From Zychaea mexicana (taxonomy: Eukaryota > Mucoromycota > Mucoromycetes > Mucorales > Lichtheimiaceae), in NCBI RefSeq assembly GCF_025766255.1, contig NW_026516816.1:1-64000 (forward strand): a stretch of DNA of 64,000 nt, given 5' to 3'. Below the pieces are notes generated by a model. It saw nothing but the letters and a program-made list of their open reading frames with translations. It did no database searches and had not been told where the DNA came from. Within the stretch, counting starts at the first letter, position 1. The number at the start of each line of letters is the position of its first letter. This document shows, one piece after another, positions 9,780 through 20,635 of the stretch. The position numbers and the translations under genes are program-made.

Positions 9780-12700
9780 ATTTAACGACACCGTCGGTGG
9801 GACACGATGAGGAAACGTTGGCAACGCCTAAAGTATTTGAGCCATACCTGACAAGTGTTCGCAATAAGATTGACAGAGAAAGAAGAAGCAAAGGAGTGCC
9901 AGCTTGCTACGAAAGCAAGACCTTTTGGGTTTTGCCACCAGCCCTCTTTTTCGCTATTTACAAGAAGAAATACTTTGAACCAAACCGACTTATATCTGCC
10001 ACGTGTGTTCGTTTGGCTTGTCCACCTTTTGGTAGAAGAGCTCAAGTGTCCCAAGTGCAAGCAAAAACTCGAAGATTATGGATTTCCATTAAACCCACTT
10101 GCCAGACGCATCGCAGACGACGACGACTATTTTTACATCCTATCCTATCGTTATCAATGCAAAAAGGACGGATGCGACGCCAACACAATTATGGGCACAG
10201 ACGAGAACTTGATAGAAAAATCGCTACCCATACAACTTGCGCTCGAATATCCGGCCACTCTTTCACATAAAAGTGGTGTATCCAAGGAGTTGATGACAAA
10301 TATGCGGCTCTGCTTTGGTAACGGAATGGGGCCCGGTCCATTCGCAAAAGCACTGAGCACTAGACACCACCTGCGACACGACAAAACTGAATGGCAGTAT
10401 GCGGAAGGAAGACCAGAGCAACAAGAGCATTCTTACGAGCAACAAAATCCATCAACCAGCAGACAATCGGCAATCAATTCGTTTTACAAACCAGTGCACT
10501 CGGCATCGAGGAAGTTCAAGGATTTCCCATCATTTGACGATCGAGATGGATATGGTAGTTCGACACCTGGTCCTAGGTATCTCACAAAAATGTACAATGA
10601 ATTTGTTGAAATGCATATAAACGACCACTACAACCACATCAGCTCTCTACCAGCCACCGGAATCAACATTGACCACTGCCATAAGGTGAGTTTAATATAT
10701 TTGCTTTTTTGTGTATATATATTCTGACAAGTACTTTGTTTGTTTTTTATAATAGGTGACAAAGCATCTTTGCAAACTGGATTCGCGCAAAATTTTTGAA
10801 GGGTTGGTATCAATGACAAATGAATACGGAGATATTCGGTATCAAGCTTTTGTGCCTACTACATCCATGGATCCCATAGAACAAGGGACACAAGGTATAT
10901 TATACTTCCTTTCTTATAATTTTCTGATTGCATTACAGTAACCGAAACTAATTTTTGCGATCAGCAATGCTACAGAGTCTTACTGCCCATGGGCATCGTC
11001 ACCCAGAAATTCTTTTTGCTGACAAAGTCGAGGCCGGTAAACAGTATTTTGAAACACAAATCGAATCACTTCGTACTGATGTTCATCCACGTATAGTCAC
11101 TGATCCATATTATCATCTGGCGCAGCTACAGCTGCCATCAACAATTCCAGTAATAATTCACAGCTCACCGTTGCAAATCGAAGCTGCTTGGACACCACTA
11201 CTCGAGCAAAATGGCACTGAACAGCAACCGATCGTCGTTGGTCTTGACGCAGAATGGACATATCATCAAAACAAACCAACATGGCATCTAGTATCAGTAA
11301 TACAAGTTGCATACGACGACCGAGTATCAATATTAAAGCTGGAGAAGTTACTATTATTGCCACACGCTATCTGGACGCTGCTTCATCGCAAAGATATCAT
11401 CAAGGTTGGGCGTAACATCGCAAATGATATCACTCGGCTTTCACAATCTTTTCCTCAACAATTCAATAACCTTCAAGCATCCAATGTCGTGGACCTATTG
11501 ACAATATGAAACGAGTACAAATGCAAACCAGTTACTGGATCAAGTCTGGCAGATATGTGTGCAACAATCCTACAATATCGTCTATCCAAGGATTTACAAC
11601 AAGGCAACTGGGAAGGTCGACTTACTGACGAGCAAGTACACTATACAGCTTTGGATGTCTGGTGTAGTCGGCAAATTTATCTCCAAGTGACATCGCCTAG
11701 AAACGACATCATAAATTAACGAGCTGGTGTACATGTAACAGTACTTAGCGACGATGGTACTGTAGAGGTGGCGCGCGGGAAAATCAGCGATGCTAGACAA
11801 AGTGGGTATGTACATATTCTCTCCCTTACTTATTCCTTGCTTGCTCCAATTCGTAGTAGGAATAACACGATAAGTTAAATAATATTACTAATATTAAGCT
11901 AACCCTGGCTTTTTCCAGAGTCTTTAATAAGCGGACAATAACGGAAAATCGTGCACTGGTTGAAGTTACTAATGTCTTGGTTCCTGCGGCAAAGTTGCAA
12001 TTATGTGATAGCCAGCCACTTTCGTCATTTGGTGCTGCTCCGTTCTGTATATTAGTGCGTTTGTTGTCACTGCGTCCTTGCTATCAACTTATTGAGCCTG
12101 TCACCACCGTGCACAATGAGGAAACACTAAACATATCGCAGAGCATGGATCATCCGGAATCGCAAGCTGGTCAAACTGATCATAGCAGCGACAATGACGC
12201 GCAAGAAGCATGAGATATTTATGAAACTGACTCGGAAGACGACAGTGACGATGATATGCCGGTACCAACGCCAAACACTTTAGCTATCGATGAGAGCTCC
12301 AAGATTTATGGAAGTCGTCTCCTCGACCCTATTTTACAAAAGTATCGACCACAACGCTTGAAACAAGATAATGCCATCCACACCAGAATCGTCCAAGATG
12401 CTTGGCATGCGCTCAAGAGAATCTCAATACCAAAGAAGCATGGGTTACGCATAGAATTCCAGCGTAAATTAACCGACGCAATTTTGTGGATGGATTCTGG
12501 AGATGTTGCAGCTGTTACCCGGGTTCTGCATGAAAAAGGAGAGAGATTTGAATTGGGTATATATCTATATGATTCTCTTTTATTGTGGGCGACAAAGCTT
12601 AATTTAATATATCAAAACCATGTTATTTTAGTTCGCTGGCGTCGCAAATCTTGGATTAAGGAGCGAATTCGCCGCGTTGTCCCACCACCATTCAAAATCG

Positions 12701-13985
12701 TACAAGATGTGTACGATTATTCATGACGTTTGGACCTATAAAATGCGCCTCAAGTGGTCGGCCATTATTTGACAAACAGGCCTGGAAAGATGCACGAAAT
12801 TTGCTACAGCTTATTGGCAAAGGATATTTGAGCGATCAACCTGGAACGTCATTGTACTTGTTTCGACGACGGGATGAAATGGTTTGGCAATATGTCAATG
12901 CTTAAGGGGAACAAACTCTCTTGAGGGCGGTGTGCACCAGAATTTAAAGAGGTATTTTGGAGCTTTCAATGCGAGTCCGAGATTTGCAGTTAATTTGCTT
13001 GTCGAATATCGAACACAACATAATTTGCATGTAAGTGTATCTCATAGCATGAAAAAAGTGACCAATTTACTAGACAAACCAAGCTTTTTTTAAGTGGCAG
13101 GTTGGTACGCTGATTCGCACGGGCAAACAATACAAGGGACATTACGATATTTGGATGAAGAACAAAATCCAGCTTTCATACTTGCGACGCGAACTGCAGC
13201 TACCAAAACATTGGCTTGATTGGCAGAACACGGATCTGTTGGCCTCGACTGAAGAAAGGTTTGACATTTGTAAGACGAGCGACGAAAGCTTGGATACATA
13301 TGGCATGCTGCGTTACAGACCATCAATTGAACAGGCCAACAAACGAGATAGTGCAGCTGTGAGAGCAGCATATTTAGCATCTCGTCAAGGCACCCGGTAT
13401 CCAATACTACCTGTACGTACCATAGCTTTGTTCAGCCGACAGATATCTCAATTCTACAACAGTCAGCAACCGAACTCAACGAGGTGGACCGTTTTCGCCA
13501 AGTTATAGAACTCGACATAAACTGACGGGCGCAATATTTTTTATAAGTACTCACAGTATCTGCGCACATAATTCAGTAAATGGAGTCAGAACGCGGTGAT
13601 AAGGAACAGCTTGGAACGTACAACTTGCCCACGATCCCAAATACGTGATAACTCTGATCGTACTGCTCAAGTTTGGGATCCTCAATTGAATCTGCCAGCA
13701 CCGACACAGCCATCACCAATACAACGTATTACATCCAGACGGTTGCAATCTAGATATTTTGTCTACCAACCGCTTGCTCCACGACCAATGCAACAGCAAC
13801 AAGTTTATAGCCAATCTGATTTGTATTCCTTTGCACGTCCACCCATGTCAGCATACCGCCACCGCCTACTACATCTACACTACAACTGCAACTGCCTCCG
13901 CCGGCAATTATATCCAGCATTCCAAGTGCAGCCGCATATGCACTATAGTCCTACACCTCAGCAACAAGCAATCCAGCCACAACAC
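9780..13985 (+). pseudogene. Element copy A: DUF6729 + DDE transposase with inserted 3'-5' exonuclease
   Basis: Split frames share one order. An N-terminal helical segment (9780-10000) is followed by a zinc-binding module (10040-10400: CPKCKQKL then YQCKKDGC, ending LSHKSGVSKELMTNM...HHLRHDK), the DUF6729 pattern. Next is a DDE-like core: NIDHCHK at the 10685 intron boundary (first Asp) and ILFADKVEAGKQYF near 11010 (second Asp). Then comes a complete DEDDy exonuclease (11230-11695: VVGLDAEW, GRNIANDITRL, LTDEQVHYTALDVW), a helical block (12380-12560, DAWHALKRISIPKKHGLR), and RGTNSLEGGVHQN near 12910 with the likely third acid Glu. The C-terminus is Pro/Gln-rich. Introns such as 10687-10755 are visible. 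Stops (for example TGA near 11508, TAG near 13506) and frameshifts break it. I infer a transposon; its class is unnamed here. Confidence 0.7.
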
Positions 13986-13989
13986 ACGG

Positions 13990-14170
13990 TCCTTCAATTT
14001 TGGGATACGGTCCAATTTTGCTGGGATACGGTCCAATTTTGCTGGATACGGTCCAATTTTGCTGGATACGGTCCAATTTTGCTGGATACGGTCGGGATAC
14101 GGTCCAATTTTTGCTGGATACGGTCGGGATACGGTCCAATTTTTGCTGGATACGGTCCAATTTTGGCACA
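13990..14170. repeat. 20-bp minisatellite (ggatacggtccaattttgct)
   Basis: About nine tandem units of 20-21 bp, with some shortened units reading ggatacggtcgggatacgg. Because the unit length is not a multiple of three everywhere, long frames appear in four of six frames; all are repeat artefacts. The array lies immediately after the C-terminal coding part of copy A and is related in inverted form to 9340-9420. Confidence 0.9.
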
Positions 14171-14544
14171 GATATTGCTGGATGCGGTCCAAAAGAACGG
14201 CGGGCCTACAATGGTGTGGGTGTCTCTAGTTTAATAAAAATCCCTGCAATGGCCAATTGGGTCCTACAGCCATGTCGAAAATAATGGAGCCATTGAGAAG
14301 CAGATTTAGTGGAACCAATGAGAGGCAGTGAAAACATGAACAATATAACAAACGCCCTGGGCTGTTTGCTGTTTCATGTCAAACGCGTTCTTTTTTCTCA
14401 TTTCTCTTTCTTGTTGCTCTTTTTATTGATAACCGATAGTTATAGGAGGGAAAACGAGAAACACACAGCGAACGAGCAATACACCTCTTACTACTACAAC
14501 TGTTACGACTACTGCTCAACAAACTTTAAATAAATTTTTTCAGA
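14171..14544. other. Spacer between element copies A and B
   Basis: No gene seen. Contains caatggccaattgggtcc around 14250, a variant of the minisatellite words, and short low-complexity stretches. Confidence 0.5.
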
Positions 14545-17335
14545 CGACGCACTGACCCTCCTCGTGACAATAACTCCAGCAATCGCGCTGATTGCGATGA
14601 CTTGCTCGACAATAACCCCAGCATTGCTGCCACGCATGAGGGTGCTATAGAGGTATCTCGTCTCTTATATGGATTGGTATTCTTTTCCATATAATTAAGC
14701 TTGCGGATTTTTAGAGCGAAACTCAAGCTTTATCCGATATTGGTGATATGATGAATGAACTTGAATCTGGCACCATCGAAACCGCAGCAAATGATCAAGC
14801 AAATCATTCTCAAGATTTAGCAAGCGAACAGTCTCCAAGCAGTACAGGAAACGAAGATGAAACCGATCCAGACCCGGATGATCTTCCTGACTCTGGCGTT
14901 GTATCGCGTTATCTTTCAAAAATCACCAGCGACCTGAACGAGAATAAAGTTGCTATCTATCATAAAAAAAAGCTTTGAATTGAGCCAGATGACCCATTTC
15001 ACAGTCTCGACGGAAAGCCATTGGTACCAGAACCACTGTATTATCCGCGTGTATATGTGTGGGTTTCCGATCTGCCTGTAAAGGCTCGTATACTGTCCTA
15101 TCTGCACCAACAAATCTCTTCATTCCGATGGTTTCATCCTGCAAGGCGTATCGTCGGTACTGACAGGTAATGATAAGCAATATACGCAGAGTTGTTATCT
15201 CAATATAATCTTGACAAAATTATTGCTACCACAGTTGCCTTTACATTTTATCTCGACGGTACCGATGCAATACTAAGGACGGGTGCAAAAAACATTTGTC
15301 GGGCATAGCGAAGATATCATGAAGAACTCTCTCTTCCCAGCGTATTTGACACACAAGTCAGGAGTATCAAAGTCGCTGGCCGACCTTATGCGCCCGTGTT
15401 TTCAAAACGCATTGGGGCCAGAGCGATTACACGACCTACTGCAAGAACAGCATCATCTTCGCCATGGTCGCCTTGAAGTGACGTAGTTGACTACTATACT
15501 TGCGCGCCGTTCAAGTCCACAATATGTTGATCATCCCATTCCCGATACCTACCCCGCCATTTTCCTCTTTCGGCGATCCGTTAGGCTATGCTGGACATGT
15601 ACCTTCGGCAACATACCTGCGCTTGATTTACACCGCTCTGATCGATCAACTACGACCTTTGATTGACAAAGAGATGATGATTTCAGACGGTGTAATTTGA
15701 AGGGCGACCATACGTTTTGAATAATTAAGCACATGGCGAAAATTGGTGGAGAGCCTACCTTTTATGCTGTCTACACCGTTTGCAATGAATACGAGCAGAT
15801 CAGATTACAGTTACTCGTTCCTACCAAAAAGTTGTCACACCTTCGATCTCCTTCTGAAGAAATGGTCGAATCCTACCGTATCTATGCCCACCAACAGCCA
15901 GAGATCTTCTATACCGACAATGTCGTTGGCGATAAGAGCTCTGGAAGACGTTATCAAGTCACTAAAGCGCGATATTGATACCTCAACGGTACCACCAGCA
16001 ACATCAACATCAGCATCAGCAATTCAAATACTCCCCGGCTCTCAGCAATCGCCCTATTTATCGCTTCCATCCGATGTAACCCTACGTTACATTCAGTCTG
16101 AAAACGGTGCTGACACATATCTTGATACAATTATGATATACGTCGAATTTCTTCCAATACTCCACCAGTATCGATCGGGTAATGTAGTAGGTCGGCGCAA
16201 AAAATAGACATCAGCGCGAGCATCGTGGTCATTATGATCCATGGCTGACAGAGACTATAATGATTTTGCGCAACAAACTACATATGCCACGATTAGATAC
16301 ACATACGCTTGATGTCGCGGACAGTTGCTAATGCGATCCGAAAACGAAACTTTTGGTATTGTCGCCTTGCCTAGTAAGGTAGCAAAGCGAATGCATATGC
16401 GTTCTACTCCACAAGTTCGTTCCGAATCGACCATTACAAATTCCAAGCTTGTCTATATCAGTGTTCGTCTAGTAATTCTTGCTGGTGTGACCACTAACGA
16501 AAAAGGGCGGTAATATTCGTTTCTAGCAAAAAAGCAAGGCATTGAACGTGCACTAGTTTTAGTCCATACACCAGCCGAATTCACTTTATTTCAAGACGAA
16601 ATGCGTCGCTTGAGTCGTAATGGCAATCGTATCAACTGAAGAGCTTAGAATTTCAATGGAACGACCATGTGAGCGCTGTTAAACCGCCTGATGTATACTA
16701 CAAATCTGAGGAGCAGCGCTAGGCGTTTTACAACAGTTGCTGGATCACAAATCGTATTACATACCAAGCATCGATCGTGGCAATGGTATATGTGAAGCTG
16801 TGTGGGACGAGTTACAGTCTCCCGGTAGATCATTGTCCATACTGTCTGCACAACAACCAGCCCCATTACAAGTAACGATAAATGCTACAAACACCTTTCA
16901 CAATCAAGAACTAGAGCAGCTACATATCGCCCAGCCACAACTCAACATATTTGTCGCTCGAAATACCACCCCTCGTCGTCTTTTACCTGCACCACCAATC
17001 GCACGAATGCGTCGCTTGCTCCCTGCACCCATCATAGCCCCTCCAACGCTAGCGCCATCAAATTCACCACCACATTCATTACCAAATCCATTGTCTATAC
17101 CACCTCTTCCAAGTATCGAGCCTCTTGGAACATCAGCATCGTCAGCATCTCCAGTATCATCATCAACTCGCTACATGTCTTCAATTACCAGCAGCAATCA
17201 TAGCCCGGATGTCACTCGTCCTGAATACTGGCCAAGAAAGCGGACAAGAACATCTAAAAGAAAGAATACGAGTGCTATCCCACAAACAACAATAATACAT
17301 AATATACTTCCACGTCCACCACAAAATCTGTAGTT
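14545..17335 (+). pseudogene. Element copy B: same family, exonuclease and third acid deleted
   Basis: An acidic N-terminus (14748-14900, GNEDETDPDPDDLPDSG) is followed by the module start YYPRVYVWVSDLPVK (15040), then LTHKSGVSKSLADLMRPCF and QHHLRHGRLEV (15345-15480), closely parallel to copies A and C. The first Asp is preserved in GDHTF near 15705, directly followed by an in-frame TGA; the second is in PEIFYTDNVVGDK near 15905. After about 16130 the sequence jumps to HRGHYDPWLTE (16225), which in copy C lies beyond the RGTTSLEG motif. The entire exonuclease and the third-acid region are therefore missing. A Pro/Ser-rich C-terminal tail with a basic end (RPEYWPRKRTRTSKRKN) closes the frame at 17333. 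Many stops. Not functional by itself. Confidence 0.65.
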
Positions 17336-18059
17336 TAATTAATCTTTCTCTTCATTATATAACAAAGGTGTATGCTATAGCTGTTTTCTATTCAAGTTGT
17401 TCCGTAACGTTACAAATGTAAGCAAGGGTTTTATTTGGCAGATGATACCTTGTTATATATATACAAAGCTAAGCTACTCATGCTCCTTTAGCCAAGCTGA
17501 CGTGCGCAAATTTTAACAAACAGACAGCGCCGCATGCGGCGCTGTTTACGCTTTTCCCTTTCCTTTCTTTTCCCTCCTTTTCCTTTCTTTTCGTTTCTTT
17601 TCTTTTTCACCCAAGACACCCCAAGTATATCAAGGGGGCCCTTGTTAATTCCAAGCACTTGTTTCAATTGCGCTTTTACGGACTAGGAATTTCTTACTTT
17701 TGCGATCCCCATTGGCCAATTTCACTTTGCTTGCGTCATTATTATGGACAGAAATTAGCATTCGTTGTTGTGTCTGTTTATCTGTCCTGGTCTGATACAG
17801 TAAGTCTATAGTTGTTCATAATTGCTAAGAGATATAGCGGCTAATTGACTATTTAAATTTATAGTAGCGTTTGGTGCATACGAGCAATGGGTTGATACAA
17901 AATGCAACATAGCAACTGTTTCGATCGCGGCCGCGATTGGTGTTTGGTCGATCTTCCGATCGATTCGACGTTCCAGATAGTGTCCAAGAAGCATTTTTCC
18001 ACGCCTGAATAATTATCTTTAAAAAAGCACCCTAAAAGAAATCAAGAACCGTAATTCCG
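17336..18059. other. Spacer between copy B and DIRS-like element
   Basis: No gene. Holds the 22-bp palindrome (17524-17545), a long polypyrimidine run of ccctttcctttctttt type (about 17550-17615), and the final approach to the DIRS coding region. It could include the left terminal repeat of the DIRS-like element, but I cannot match it to a right end. Confidence 0.4.
17524..17545. repeat. Perfect 22-bp palindrome, GC-rich
   Basis: The half-site acagcgccgca is followed at once by its exact reverse complement, with no loop. It is far more GC-rich than its surroundings and is followed by a pyrimidine tract. It could be a protein-binding site, a cruciform, or part of a terminal repeat. Confidence 0.85.
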
Positions 18060-20160
18060 AGTCCTATCATGGTATTCTCAAAACCCAAGAAATTGATTCA
18101 GAGTTGCGCTCCTGCTTCCCAAACGAAGCAATCGAGCGAGACAAACTGCTCGCCAACGTTCAACGAGACATCTACGTTCGACTGCGGCCCCTCATTTTCC
18201 TCCTCCATTTCATGGAAGCGGAACCCGACTTGGTCCAAGAAGCCAGCTCCCCTATCTTGGAGGCTTTTGTTCGCAAAGTCTAAGAATGCATCATCCTCGA
18301 GAGCCATGCTGCAGAACGTCTACGGATCGAACGACGCCGCCTGTGAAACGATTGACAGCAGTGCGGAGTTGGTTGTGGAACTTTTCGGGCCCGAATTCCG
18401 AGAACGGTTTCATGCCGAAGCCAAGAATCCACGTCTATGTTTTCAAACCGTGGCAACACCTGTAGACGTGGACGCGGAAACCAACGCAGTAACAATTTCT
18501 TTGGACGCGGACGTAAGACGAGGCCAGGGAATTGGCTGGGGAGGTGGCACCAGCGCCTTCGTCACCTCCACCAAGAAGTTACTCAAATGGCGCCAACTAC
18601 GAGTCAAGCACTGGTCGCTCAGCCTGCGAACACGTTGGGTGCACAAAGCACGCGTTTTTGCTACAAGTCAGCTACTCTCTATCGAACACAAGTCACCGGT
18701 TGGGGCGCGCCTGGCCTCGATACCAACCAGCATTTGGATTCAGCGGGGGGTCAGACCCGTGGACCATGGCACACAAGAACGGTACGGGCCAGATACCCTT
18801 TTGCCAAACATCACCTAAGTCAATCGGCACTCAAGACTATCGGTTGAACATGTCCCGCCAGCAAGCAGCCAAGATGGATCAAGCTGTTCAAGAATTTCTA
18901 TTCAAGAAAGCGATCGAGAAGGAAGCTTCATCCGATATACACTATCAATCATATTTGTTTCTAATTCACCAACCTGACAAAGTACGCGTCGTGCTCGACT
19001 GTTCGGGTATCAACAAATACATACAGTACCAACATTTCAAGATGGAGGGTCCGCCGATGTGCGAGCGATGGTGCAGCCGAACGATTAGTTGGTCAAGTTG
19101 GATTTGAAGGACGCCTCTACATCTTCCTCTTCATCAAGAAGACCGTCGTTACCTGGCATTCATGTGGCGGGACCAGTTTCACCGTTTTAAATGCCTATGC
19201 TGTGGAGCTGCCCATGCGCCGATACTCTGGACAAAAATGATGTCTCGTACTGGGAACAAGCAAACCTTCGGCTGACTTTCTACTTGGACGACCTCTGCCT
19301 GATGGCGTCGAGCAAAGAACAAGCTCGCCAACAAGGAATGTTGCTCAAGGCACATCTGACTCAGTTGGGCTTCAGTCTGAGCAAGAACAAATGCTGTTGG
19401 GAACCGAAACATTGGCAAACCTTCTTGGGTTTCCAAGTCAATACACGCAAGATGGAGTTGTCCTTGCCGCAACCCAAAATGCTTCGAATTCGCCGCGACA
19501 TGCATCAGCTACTACAAAAACAACAACTCACCAAGCGCAAGCTGGCAGCTATCTCTGGCTACTTACAAGCGACAACAGCAGCAGTTTATCCAGCCCGCCA
19601 TCACATGTGGAACATGTCGCGCGACTTGCAGCAGGGACACGTCTACCGGTAAAACAACAATGGAACCAAAGCACGACGATCGCGGCAGCAACACGCCAAG
19701 ACGCCCGATGGTGAGTAAAAAAACTTGCATGCCTGGAACGGACGCTCCATGCTTCAACCAAAGCCAAACGTCGTCATTTATACCAACGCCAGCGTCTCCG
19801 GATGGGGCGTCGCGGCCAAAGAAGTACATTCAAGCGAGCATTATGCCATGGCCTCCGGCACCTGGGACTCCATCGCAGGCAGCCAATCAATCAATTGGCG
19901 CGAGCTTCGAGCAGTACAGCATGCAATCGATCAACACGCCGAGCAGTGGCAACAGCAAGTCATCGAGATCCGCTCCGACAATATGACAACATGCGCAATC
20001 ATCAACAAACAAGGAAGCCACAGACATCAACATTTACATCAACTTGCTTCCAAGATTTTCCACCACTGTCACCGCTACAAAGTACGGCAGTTTGCGACAT
20101 ATCTGCCTTGCATCAGTGATGGTGCACTATCAACTAGTGTGGCTCGTTTTTTAGGTGCGT
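18060..20160 (+). mobile_element. DIRS-type retroelement remnant (Gag-RT-RNase H)
   Basis: The Gag-like part carries IERDKLLANVQRDIYVRLRP (about 18130-18190) and an Arg/Gly-rich tail, RRGRGNQRSNNFFGRGRK (about 18460-18510). The reverse transcriptase follows with the DIRS-style lead-in GGSDPWTMAHKNG, then YLFLIHQPDKVRVVLDCSGINKY (first half), LVKLDLKDA near 19095, and the catalytic FYLDDLCLM at about 19280. RNase H is clear at 19740-20110 (VVIYTNASVSGWGV, SINWRELRAV, IRSDNMTTCAIINKQG). The tyrosine recombinase and methyltransferase expected at the 3' end are absent. At least two frameshifts and several stops, including TAG in the ND-stop-LVKLD stretch where a Trp codon is one transition away. 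Confidence 0.8.
18850..19652 (+). pseudogene. DIRS-like reverse transcriptase
   Basis: Two frames (18850-19107 and 19191-19652) must be joined through a damaged stretch at 19060-19190. The palm-domain aspartates are in KLDLKDA and YLDD. After the YLDD box come GFSLSKNKCCWEP and FLGFQVNTRKMELSLP, the usual thumb-entry pattern of DIRS and Ngaro elements. The thumb-like region (RRDMHQLLQ...KRKLAAISGYLQ) is complete. The enzyme copies element RNA to DNA; this copy cannot be translated whole. Confidence 0.82.
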
Positions 20161-20171
20161 GCAAAAAGTAG
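19725..20171 (+). pseudogene. RNase H domain of the DIRS-like element
   Basis: Begins with VVIYTNASVSGWGV (the first acid, normally Asp in YTDAS, is Asn here), then WRELRAVQHAI (Glu) and IRSDNMTTCAIINKQG (Asp). The frame runs on to a stop at 20169-20171 without a following recombinase. The Asp-to-Asn change at the first acid suggests loss of catalysis in addition to the upstream breaks. Confidence 0.75.
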
Positions 20172-20635
20172 TGCAAATGCCACCAGTAAATGAATCAGCA
20201 ATAATACACTGTTTGTTTGCAGTAATGTCTCAGTTGCCAGAACCTGAAAAGGCCCCCATTATTTATCGTGTTGCGGTTGGGAAGTTATGGCACAGATAGC
20301 GTGGGTGGGGTCATGGCAGTCAATAGGATAGAAGAATACTAACAACGAATAAGAACGCTGAATAGTAAAATAAGGCCGAGCTTCCGAAGCTGTGGCTAAT
20401 GAGAAAAGGAAATAATGACCTGCAGCGTTGGTGAAACGGCGCCGCATGAAACGCATAAGGACCATGCACGACGCGTTTCCTGAATGACGTTCCTTTTATT
20501 TTATTTTTTTTCTTTTGCATTCCAACGAAGGGGATCGTGGACGCCCAAAAGGCCAGAAAAACAAGGAAGGCCCTGAGGCTGGTCGTCCAAAAACAAAAGA
20601 ATCTGATACACAGCTGCACTGCAATCCCAACCAAC
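20172..20635. other. Spacer, no gene seen
   Basis: Only short overlapping minus-strand frames without recognisable domains. It may contain the right edge of the DIRS-like remnant and the left edge of copy C. Confidence 0.45.

Noticed and set aside
13990..14170. Possible CRISPR array because of regular 20-bp units
   Set aside because: No spacers between units, variable unit length, eukaryotic context.
13596..14284. Several overlapping frames across the 20-bp array
   Set aside because: Open in many frames at once, which is the signature of a short tandem repeat; only the first ~120 codons of one frame belong to copy A's C-terminus.
18069..18818. Continuous 249-codon frame over the DIRS Gag region
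   Set aside because: Composition and alignment to DIRS blocks fit a different, stop-interrupted frame better; most of this frame appears to be a shadow.
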